A program made the translations under genes and the position numbers. The notes beneath the pieces were generated by a model, which did no database searches, was not told the origin of the DNA, and saw only the letters and a program-made list of their open reading frames with translations. From contig JAICLV010000030.1 in NCBI GenBank assembly GCA_025925185.1, forward strand, positions 1-19,606: a stretch of DNA of 19,606 nucleotides, in the 5' to 3' direction. This DNA is from Acidothermaceae bacterium. GTDB lineage: Bacteria; Actinomycetota; Actinomycetes; Acidothermales; Acidothermaceae. Shown here in pieces: positions 14,056 through 19,606 of the stretch. The first letter of the stretch is position 1. The number at the start of each line of letters is the position of its first letter.

Positions 14056-15585
14056 TCAACGCTCGGAAGTAGGCGATCCGCTCGCAGACGACGAGCCGAG
14101 CAATGCTCGCGTCAGACGCGCGCGTCCATCAAGCAGAGCGTCAAGTGCCCGCGCCAACTGCGATCCGGAGACCCGCAGCGGACCGTCAACCGCAGATTCC
14201 TCTTGCGCAGCAAGCAAAGCGGCCCGCCGCAACAGCTCCTTGATGAACGACGCCGTCACGCCGTCGGTGCGCGCCACCACGTCGTCCAAGCTCGCGTCGT
14301 CCAGCTCAAGCTGACCGCGATACAGCTGCGCGAGGCGACGTCGCTCATCCGGCCCAGGCAACGGAATCTCGATCGCCTGGTCGACGCGGCCAGGCCGTTG
14401 CGCGAGCGCGCTCTCGAGCAAGTCGGCCCGGTTCGTGGTGAGCACAAAGGCGATATCGAGGTCTTCGCCGAGGCCGTCCATCTCGTTCAGCAGCTGGAAG
14501 AGCAGCGGATGCGAGCCGGGATGCATCCCGCGGTCCTCGCCGATGAGGTCGACGTCCTCGATGACGACGACGGACGGCGTGAGCGTGCGCGCCACCGAGC
14601 ACGCCATCCCGACCATGCCCAGCGCCTCACCTGACAACAGGACGACGGTCACCCCTGACAACTTGCCCAACAAGTAGCGCACGGTGTGCGTTTTGCCCGT
14701 GCCTGGCGGGCCGTGCAGGAGCAAGCCGCGCTTCAAATGCTGGCCACTGTCGCGCAACCGCTCACGATGCTCGGCGACACCGACGATCTGCGCCTCGACG
14801 TCCTCCAAAACGCCATCGGGCAAGACAAGGTCGGAGCGGGTGATGTCGGGCCGCGAGTGAAAAGTCAGAACAGCATGCGGCCCGAACATCTCGCCGCCGA
14901 ACGACACCACCTGACCGCGATACACGTTGCGCTCGATCGCGAGCTGCCGGATCTCAGCGAGTACCCGCTCTCCGTGCGCGGCGTCGATGGCGAGCACTTC
15001 GACGGCGACGTCCTCTTGCGGGCCACGGCTGTCGCTGCCACGCAAGAAAACCGCGACCGGCGAGCCCGCGTCGTCGACCAAATACACCACGCATTGCGCG
15101 CACGAGTACGTCTTCCCGTCGGGTCCAGACGGGAGATTCGCCATCGCCACATTGCCCAGCCCGGGCAGCATCCCGGGATGAGGTGAGCCTGCCAACAGGT
15201 CGGCGAGCCCGAACGACCGGTGCTGAAATCCGGTCAACCCCAGCAACTCGTGACTTCGCGCATCGCCCGCGAGCCACGCGTCGACGGCGATCTGCACGTT
15301 GACGTGTTCGTACGGCCGCCAGCTACCCGTCACGACCGCGCCGTCGACCGCGGCACCAAGATGCGCGCGCAGTGCCTTGGACACGCTGGGCTGCTCGTCC
15401 GCGCGTGCTGCGGCCACGACCTTGCGCATGGCCCTGCGCGCCAGCCGGCGAGCGTCAGCCAGCTCGGGCCGCAGCGGCTCCTCGCCATTCACATCCAACG
15501 GCACGTCAGTCGACGAGGACGACGCGAACGTGGTGCCGGCGCGAGCCACTGCCGGTCGCGCCGGACCGTATTGATACCACCCCAT
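14056..15585 (-). CDS. AAA+ ATPase with an unrecognised N-terminal half
   Basis: The 509-residue product has one AAA+ module in its C-terminal half: Walker A GPPGTGKTH (292-300), Walker B VVVIEDVDLIGE (339-350, Glu343/Asp344), sensor 1 VLTTNRADLL (381-390) and arginine-finger-like QRPGRVD (396-402). The motor is of the FtsH/proteasome-ATPase/Vps4 style, and no protease domain follows. The N-terminal 240 residues include WRPYEHVNVQIAVDAWLAGD, a TYSCAQC Cys pair (Cys162/Cys165) followed by beta strands, and ERNVYRGQVVSFGGEMFG. I cannot place this half in a family. A substrate-recognition role is inferred from the architecture. ATG 15585 was chosen because upstream codons look non-coding; the ribosome-binding site is weak. 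Confidence 0.88.
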   Translation of the reverse strand: MGWYQYGPARPAVARAGTTFASSSSTDVPLDVNGEEPLRPELADARRLARRAMRKVVAAARADEQPSVSKALRAHLGAAVDGAVVTGSWRPYEHVNVQIAVDAWLAGDARSHELLGLTGFQHRSFGLADLLAGSPHPGMLPGLGNVAMANLPSGPDGKTYSCAQCVVYLVDDAGSPVAVFLRGSDSRGPQEDVAVEVLAIDAAHGERVLAEIRQLAIERNVYRGQVVSFGGEMFGPHAVLTFHSRPDITRSDLVLPDGVLEDVEAQIVGVAEHRERLRDSGQHLKRGLLLHGPPGTGKTHTVRYLLGKLSGVTVVLLSGEALGMVGMACSVARTLTPSVVVIEDVDLIGEDRGMHPGSHPLLFQLLNEMDGLGEDLDIAFVLTTNRADLLESALAQRPGRVDQAIEIPLPGPDERRRLAQLYRGQLELDDASLDDVVARTDGVTASFIKELLRRAALLAAQEESAVDGPLRVSGSQLARALDALLDGRARLTRALLGSSSASGSPTSER

Positions 15586-15725
15586 GCAGCCACCATGACG
15601 GACCCCAACCCGCGCACGCAAGCCACATTCATCAGCGGCCCGCCTCACAAACGAAGCCGCACGCACGACTACTCGCCGACGGATCAGAAGCGCGGTCTGG
15701 CGCGCGAACCTTGGAAGGGACCGAC

Positions 15726-16460
15726 ATGACAATCGCCCTCGTCACCGGCGCCACCCGCGGGCTCGGCTTCGCCACCACTCGCGCGCTCGCGCAGGTCGGC
15801 GCGTGTGTCTTGCTGAGCGGTCGCACATCGGCAGACGCGGAGAAGGCGGCAGCCGCGCTTCGACAGGAAGGGCTTGACGCCCAAGCACTTGAACTCGACG
15901 TCACCTCGGCGTCAAGCATTCAGGCCGCCGTCGAACAAGTCACACAAGGACAGGGACGGGTCGACGTGCTGGTCAACAACGCCGGCATCTTGCCCGAGGC
16001 CACCGACCCGACCGCGTGCGAGTTTGCCAACGTTGACATGTTCAGGTCGACGTTCGAGACGAACCTGTTCGGAGCCGTCGCGGTAACCGAGGCGTTTCTC
16101 CCGTTGCTGCGCAACAGCGTCGCCGGCCGGATCGTCAACGTGTCGAGCACCGTGGGCTCGCTCGCCGACCAAGCGAACCCCGACTCGCCCTACTACGAGC
16201 TGGCCGTGCCCGCCTATCAAAGCTCGAAGACGGCGTTGAACAGCGTCACGATTTGCCTGGCGAAATCCCTGGCAGGCACCGGCATCAAAGTCACCTCCGT
16301 GTGCCCGGGCTTCGTCCGAACCGACTTGACGCCAGCCAACAAACAACAAGCGCCGCTGACTCCTGAGCAAGCCGCGCGGATCGTCGTCACCGCCGCCACA
16401 CTTCCTGACCACGCCGAGTCGGGCACGTTCATCGACGAGAACGGCGTCGTCCCCTGGTGA
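15726..16460 (+). CDS. Short-chain dehydrogenase/reductase, carbonyl-reductase-like
   Basis: The 244-residue product is a classical SDR. It shows the cofactor motif TGATRGLG (7-14), LDVTS with Asp58, VNNAGILP (83-90), Asn113, and the catalytic Ser140/141, Tyr164 and Lys168 (VPAYQSSKTALN). CPGFVRTDLTP (193-203) follows. SGRTS after the second strand, with Arg33, suggests NADPH preference. The insertion before the catalytic Tyr (NPDSPYYELAVP) and the GTFIDENGVVPW ending resemble carbonyl-reductase-like SDRs. The substrate is unknown. GGAAGGGA lies 5 bases before the ATG at 15726. It stands alone, divergent from the AAA+ gene across a 140-base gap in which I see no clear promoter. Confidence 0.92.
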   Translation: MTIALVTGATRGLGFATTRALAQVGACVLLSGRTSADAEKAAAALRQEGLDAQALELDVTSASSIQAAVEQVTQGQGRVDVLVNNAGILPEATDPTACEFANVDMFRSTFETNLFGAVAVTEAFLPLLRNSVAGRIVNVSSTVGSLADQANPDSPYYELAVPAYQSSKTALNSVTICLAKSLAGTGIKVTSVCPGFVRTDLTPANKQQAPLTPEQAARIVVTAATLPDHAESGTFIDENGVVPW

Positions 16461-16466
16461 GCCAAG

Positions 16467-16544
16467 CGAGCGCGATGTCAGCTCGCCCACACATTCGGCG
16501 AGGCCGCCATCGCACTCAAACTACGAGCGCGATGTCAGCTCGCC
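16467..16544. repeat. 21-bp direct repeat, each copy a small hairpin, between convergent genes
   Basis: Identical 21-base copies lie at 16467-16487 and 16524-16544, 57 bases apart start to start. Each contains the inverted arms GAGC and GCTC (GCGAGC/GCTCGC in the left copy, 9-base loop). The left copy follows the SDR stop by 6 bases. The right copy contains the last codons and TGA (16537-16535) of the kinase-like gene. The pair probably acts as terminators for the two convergent genes, and one copy may have arisen by duplication of the other. Confidence 0.75.
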
Positions 16545-17404
16545 TTGAAGCCCATGTCGCGAGTCGCGGTCGGACGGCTCGCCAACACGACCGCGCCGTA
16601 CACCGGCGCCGACGCCGCGTCGACCGCGCCGGTCGCCGTCACGAACCGCTGCCGGATGTAGGGGTGCTCGAAGACCGAGCCGTGCATCGCCACGGGTAGC
16701 TGACCCAGTTGCGCTCGCAGCGCGGTGACGTGCGCGACCAGGTCGTTCGTCGCCTCGTCGAGGATTTCCTTCATCACCGGGTCTTCGAGACTCATCACCG
16801 TTGTCGCGAGGCGCGCGATCAGACTCGGGTCGGCAGCCTGCTCGGTGACGCGGGTCATGACGGTGTCGAGGTCCGTGCCGTAAGCGGAAGTGACGGCCTG
16901 CTCCAGCGCGTGCGACTTTGCTCCGCGCCCGTCGGCCGAGCGCACCGCGCGGCGCAGCGCCTGCGAGCCGATCCAGTAGTGGCTGCCCTCGTCACCGATC
17001 ACGTGGCCATAGCCGCCGGATCGGGCCGCCCGGCCTGACGCGTCACGCCCGAACGAGTTCGAGCCGGTGTGCGCGATGACGACGATGCCCGGGCCGCCGT
17101 TGAAGGCGCCGAGCTGCGCCACCTCTGTGTCGTCGGCCACAACGGCCGACACGCCGGTCTTCGCCCGCAGCTGCATCTCCAGCAGGTGCGCCTCGCGCTT
17201 GCTGTGCAGGCCGGCCAGTCCGAGCCCGGCCGCCGACGCGCCCGACTCCTTGATCAGGTTGGCCAGCCGGTCGAACGCCGACGGGTCGAGCAGCACGTTG
17301 AGCGGGCCCTCGGTGAACCGCGAGACGACTTCACCGTCCTGGACGAGGACGGCCAGCGTCCCGACGCCCGTCGCCTCGACACCGAGAATCGGCAATCCCG
17401 CCAT
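16535..17404 (-). CDS. BadF/BadG/BcrA/BcrD-type ATPase, N-acetylglucosamine kinase-like
   Basis: The 289-residue product has the ASKHA (actin-like) ATPase fold of the N-acetylglucosamine kinase/BadF group. The second phosphate loop AHTGSNSFGRD (111-121) is followed by the strongly conserved GGYGHVIGDEGSHYWIG (130-146), then a helical domain and the end-piece PVAMHGSVFEHPYIRQRF. The first phosphate motif, normally DGGGTKT, reads VEATGVGTLA (9-18), with Glu for Asp and the Gly-Gly missing, so nucleotide handling may be altered. A sugar kinase role in cell-wall amino-sugar recycling is plausible but not shown by any neighbour. ATG 17404 follows GGAG by 6 bases. Its stop is inside a 21-bp repeat. 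Confidence 0.85.
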   Translation of the reverse strand: MAGLPILGVEATGVGTLAVLVQDGEVVSRFTEGPLNVLLDPSAFDRLANLIKESGASAAGLGLAGLHSKREAHLLEMQLRAKTGVSAVVADDTEVAQLGAFNGGPGIVVIAHTGSNSFGRDASGRAARSGGYGHVIGDEGSHYWIGSQALRRAVRSADGRGAKSHALEQAVTSAYGTDLDTVMTRVTEQAADPSLIARLATTVMSLEDPVMKEILDEATNDLVAHVTALRAQLGQLPVAMHGSVFEHPYIRQRFVTATGAVDAASAPVYGAVVLASRPTATRDMGFKAS

Positions 17405-17513
17405 CAACCGCTCCACTCACTCGACCGCCAGACAACGAAAGTTTCGGCGTGAATCGCGCGGAGGCTAAGCAGTTAGGACTACAAGATTTCTGACGCGAAC
17501 GGCCACAAGACGC

Positions 17514-17531
17514 AGGCCTGACAGCAGGCCT
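17514..17531 (-). terminator. Hairpin at the end of the dapC operon
   Basis: AGGCCTG (17514-17520) and CAGGCCT (17525-17531) form a perfect 7-bp GC-rich stem with a 4-base loop, starting at the last base of the dapC stop codon. There is no U-run after it, as is common for actinobacterial terminators. The remaining 17405-17513 gap shows no other clear element; a promoter for the kinase-like gene must be in it but I cannot place it. Confidence 0.55.
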
Positions 17532-18619
17532 CAGCGCAGGCGCGCCGCTGCCGCCTGCACCCGCTCGTCGGGCGCGGTCAAAGCGACCCGCACGTGCCGC
17601 GCCCCGGCGGCCCCGTAGAACGAGCCAGGCGCGACCAGGATGCCGCGCGCGGCGAGCCAGTCCACCGTCGTCCAGCAGTCTTCGTCGCGGCTGGCCCACA
17701 GGTACAACCCGGCCGCAGAGTGCTCGATCGTGAACCCGGCCGCCTCTAGAGCGGGCCGCAGCACCGCCCGCCGCGCTCGATACCGGGCCCGCTGCTCGAC
17801 CACGTGCGCGTCGTCGTCCAAGGCGGCGATCATCGCGGCCTGCACCGGCGCCGGCACGATCATCCCGGCGTGCTTGCGCACCTCCAGCAGCCGGGCCACC
17901 AGCCCGGGGTCGCCGGAAACGAAGCCGGCCCGATACCCGGCGAGGTTCGATCGCTTCGACAGCGAGTGCACGGCCAGCAGCCCGTCGTGCGACGACCCGC
18001 AGATCGACGGGTGCAGCACCGAGAACGGCGGCGCCTCTTCGTCCCAGCCGAACTCGATGTAGCACTCGTCGGAAACCAGGATCGTTCCTCGCTCGCGCGC
18101 CCAATCGACCATCTTCCGCAGGTGGTCGGGAGGCAACACTCGCCCGGTGGGGTTGGCCGGCGAGTTGACCCACAGCATCGCGATCCGGGCCGGGCCGGCG
18201 GCGAGCGTCGCGTCGAGCACCTGAGGTGTCGCGCCGGCCAGCAACGCGCCCACCGAATAGGTCGGATACGCGAGCGACGGAAAGCCGACGACGTCGCCCG
18301 CGCCGAACCCGAGCAGCGTGGGCAGCCAGGCGACCAGTTCTTTCGCGCCGAGCGTCGGCAACACGGCGGCGGGATCGGGGGAAACGCCGAGCCGGCGCGA
18401 CATCCACGAAGCGGCCGACGCGCGCAGCGCAGGAGTGCCGTACGTCGCCGGATACCCCGGCGTGTCAGTGCACGAGGCGAGCGCAGCTTGGACGACGGAC
18501 GGCACCGGGTCGACCGGCGTGCCGACGGACAGGTCGGCGATCCCGTCGGGATGCTCCCGCGCGAGCTTGGCGTACGGCGCGAGCGAGTCCCAGGGGAAGT
18601 CAGGGAGCGACAGCGTCAG
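17531..18619 (-). CDS. dapC: Succinyldiaminopimelate aminotransferase (Rv1178-like), probable CTG start
   Basis: This is a PLP fold-type I aminotransferase. In the DAP pathway DapC converts N-succinyl-2-amino-6-ketopimelate to N-succinyl-diaminopimelate. Visible motifs are LSVGTPVDPVP (30-40), NSPANPTG (152-159), SDECY (Asp184) and the PLP lysine Lys222 in VHSLSKRSNLAGYR. KHAGMIVPAPVQAA follows. The first ATG/GTG in frame is GTG 18505, but starting there would delete LSLPDFPWDSLAPYA and LSVGTPVDP, which the actinobacterial homologues keep. Between an in-frame TGA at 18634-18632 and that region the only usable codons are CTG at 18619 and CTG at 18613. CTG 18619 overlaps the fdxC stop as CTGA, the same geometry as the GTGA junctions elsewhere here. 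The length is then 362 residues, close to the family norm. Confidence 0.9.
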   Translation of the reverse strand: MTLSLPDFPWDSLAPYAKLAREHPDGIADLSVGTPVDPVPSVVQAALASCTDTPGYPATYGTPALRASAASWMSRRLGVSPDPAAVLPTLGAKELVAWLPTLLGFGAGDVVGFPSLAYPTYSVGALLAGATPQVLDATLAAGPARIAMLWVNSPANPTGRVLPPDHLRKMVDWARERGTILVSDECYIEFGWDEEAPPFSVLHPSICGSSHDGLLAVHSLSKRSNLAGYRAGFVSGDPGLVARLLEVRKHAGMIVPAPVQAAMIAALDDDAHVVEQRARYRARRAVLRPALEAAGFTIEHSAAGLYLWASRDEDCWTTVDWLAARGILVAPGSFYGAAGARHVRVALTAPDERVQAAAARLR

Positions 18620-18948
18620 CTCTCGTGCCCCTCACCCTGGAACGGGACCGCGAGCACGATCGGGTGGTCCTTGTCGACGACGCCGAGCTTGGACGCGCCA
18701 CCGGGCGAGCCGAGGTCTTCGAAGAACTCGACGTTCGCCTTGTAGTAGTCCTTCCACTGCTCGGGCACGTCGTCCTCGTAGAAGATCGCCTCGACCGGGC
18801 ACACCGGCTCGCAAGCGCCACAGTCGACGCACTCGTCGGGGTGGATGTACAACATCCGGCCGCCCTCGTAGATGCAGTCGACCGGACATTCGTCGACGCA
18901 CGCCCGGTCTTTGATGTCGACGCAGGGCTGGGCAATCACGTACGTCAC
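18616..18948 (-). CDS. fdxC: Seven-iron ferredoxin
   Basis: The 110-residue electron carrier is a 3Fe-4S plus 4Fe-4S ferredoxin. Cluster cysteines are visible as Cys9, Cys17, Cys21 and Cys25 (PCVDIKDRACVDECPVDC) and Cys40, Cys43, Cys46 and Cys50 (CVDCGACEPVCPVEAI). The C-terminal extension EQWKDYYKANVEFFEDLGSP is typical of the actinobacterial FdxA/FdxC type. Such proteins serve cytochromes P450 and other reductases. The partner here is unknown and the link with the aminotransferase may be only positional, though the pair is conserved (Rv1177-Rv1178). The GTG at 18948 follows an ideal AGGAGG by 8 bases. The stop is shared with the start of dapC. Confidence 0.97.
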   Translation of the reverse strand: MTYVIAQPCVDIKDRACVDECPVDCIYEGGRMLYIHPDECVDCGACEPVCPVEAIFYEDDVPEQWKDYYKANVEFFEDLGSPGGASKLGVVDKDHPIVLAVPFQGEGHES

Positions 18949-18982
18949 GAGGTTTCCTCCTAGTCGGCGCGCTGCCGCCTTT

Positions 18983-19010
18983 AGTATCGGCGAACGCCAC
19001 CCGCTGTCGA
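18983..19010 (-). promoter_or_regulatory. Housekeeping-type promoter of fdxC-dapC
   Basis: On the minus strand TCGACA (19010-19005, five of six matches to TTGACA) is followed after 16 bases by GATACT (18988-18983, four of six matches to TATAAT). The expected transcription start is near 18976, giving a leader of about 28 bases that contains the AGGAGG ribosome-binding site of fdxC. The spacing and position are good; activity is inferred. Confidence 0.55.
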
Positions 19011-19028
19011 CCTTTGGGGGTATGCGGC

Positions 19029-19606
19029 GTGTCTCACATCTCCCCGGACGACGTTGGCGCGCGGGTCAGCGTGCGGCGTCGCGTGGGGGGCGCGCTGTCC
19101 GACGTCGTCGGCGACCTCGAGAGCCTGGACGGCGAAAACCTGGCCGTTCGCACACCCGCCGGGTCGCTGGTCACCATCTGCCGGACGGACGTCGTGGCGG
19201 CGCGGGTGGTCGGCGCGAGCCCGCGCGAGGCCATCGAGATCGAGGGCGTCGCGGCGCGCGGGTGGCCGGCGCCGGACTCGCACTGGATCGGCGAGTGGTG
19301 GCTGCGGTGCGCCGACGGTTTCACCGCCCGGGCGAACTCGGTGCGCCCGCTGGGATCGCCCGGCGTGCCCATCGACGACGCCCTCGAGGCGGTCGCCGCG
19401 TGGTACGGCGAACGCGGGCTGCCGCCTCGGGTGCAGGTGGTGGTCGGGAGCAGCCTCGACCGAGAATTGGCCCGGCGCGGCTGGCCGGCGGCGCCGCAGG
19501 TCAGTGTGATGACCGCCACACTCGCGCGCGTCGCGAGCCGGCGCGCGGAGTGGGGCACAGCCGAGGGAGCGGGCGGCGGGGTGGGGCGGGCCACGACGGC
19601 CCCGGC
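19029..19606 (+). CDS. GNAT acetyltransferase with SH3-like N-terminus (Rv0428c-like), 5' part
   Basis: From GTG 19029 the frame is open to the window end (192 codons seen). The first 65 residues (DDVGARVSVRRRVGGALSDV, then NLAVRTPAGSLVTICRTDVVAARVV in two stretches) form a small beta-barrel like the SH3-like start of the Rv0428c-type GNAT proteins. The first part of the acetyltransferase region follows, with RGWPAPDSHWIGEWWLRCAD, GFTARANSVRPLGSPGVPID and AAWYGERGLPPRVQVVV. This W-LR-xGFT-RANS pattern is characteristic of the family. The acetyl-CoA loop (R/Q-x-x-G-x-G/A) would lie beyond the window. The acceptor is unknown. It diverges from fdxC across an 80-base gap. Only a weak purine-rich stretch precedes the GTG, so the start is not certain. 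Confidence 0.8.
   Translation, partial: MSHISPDDVGARVSVRRRVGGALSDVVGDLESLDGENLAVRTPAGSLVTICRTDVVAARVVGASPREAIEIEGVAARGWPAPDSHWIGEWWLRCADGFTARANSVRPLGSPGVPIDDALEAVAAWYGERGLPPRVQVVVGSSLDRELARRGWPAAPQVSVMTATLARVASRRAEWGTAEGAGGGVGRATTAP

Overview
The window is high-GC DNA with the codon use, gene content and gene order of an actinomycete (Actinomycetota). Markers are the small DUF3117 protein, the FolP2-type dihydropteroate synthase paralogue, the seven-iron ferredoxin beside a DapC-type aminotransferase, a 13E12-type DUF222/HNH protein and a GNAT protein with a leading SH3-like segment. From memory of the family neighbourhoods, much of the window is a reversed, gapped version of the M. tuberculosis Rv1177-Rv1211 region. 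The order here is DUF3117 (Rv1211), tag (Rv1210), DivIVA-like (Rv1209), folP2 (Rv1207), LOG (Rv1205), dapE (Rv1202), dapD (Rv1201c position), dapC-like (Rv1178) and fdxC (Rv1177). The species cannot be named from the sequence.

Layout. 1-162 (-) is the damaged start of a response regulator, divergent from a STAS anti-anti-sigma-like gene (412-846). Leucyl aminopeptidase and DUF3117 (893-2561, -) follow, then a crotonase-family gene (2660-3436, +). A perfect 15-bp inverted repeat separates that gene from the DivIVA-like/SRPBCC/tag cluster (3515-4982, -). folP2 (5004-5867, +) diverges from this cluster. Two small exported proteins (5864-6271 - and 6392-6874 +) come next.

6859-11127 is a tight minus-strand operon in the order dapD, dapE, four-helix membrane protein, LOG paralogue 2, LOG paralogue 1, YbaK-type deacylase. 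Three of its five junctions are 4-base GTGA overlaps; the other two are 1- and 5-base gaps. It makes meso-diaminopimelate for lysine and peptidoglycan and adds nucleotide and tRNA-quality functions. Divergent from it is a membrane-anchored lysozyme-fold-like protein (11157-12104). A small exported protein, a DUF222/HNH protein and an AAA+ ATPase with an unrecognised N-terminal half (12109-15585, -) follow.

The last third holds an SDR oxidoreductase (15726-16460, +) and a BadF/GlcNAc-kinase-like protein (16535-17404, -), with a duplicated hairpin between them. Then come the fdxC-dapC operon (17531-18948, -) with a recognisable promoter, and the start of a GNAT gene (19029 onward, +). The dapC gene probably starts at a CTG codon that overlaps the fdxC stop.

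Most genes are housekeeping or conserved actinobacterial genes. I see no CRISPR array, prophage, insertion sequence, tRNA or rRNA. The least explained items are the AAA+ ATPase N-terminal half, the 15-bp inverted repeat at 3463-3507, the degraded receiver gene at the left edge and the CTG-started dapC. Nothing here clearly amounts to a new multi-gene system.
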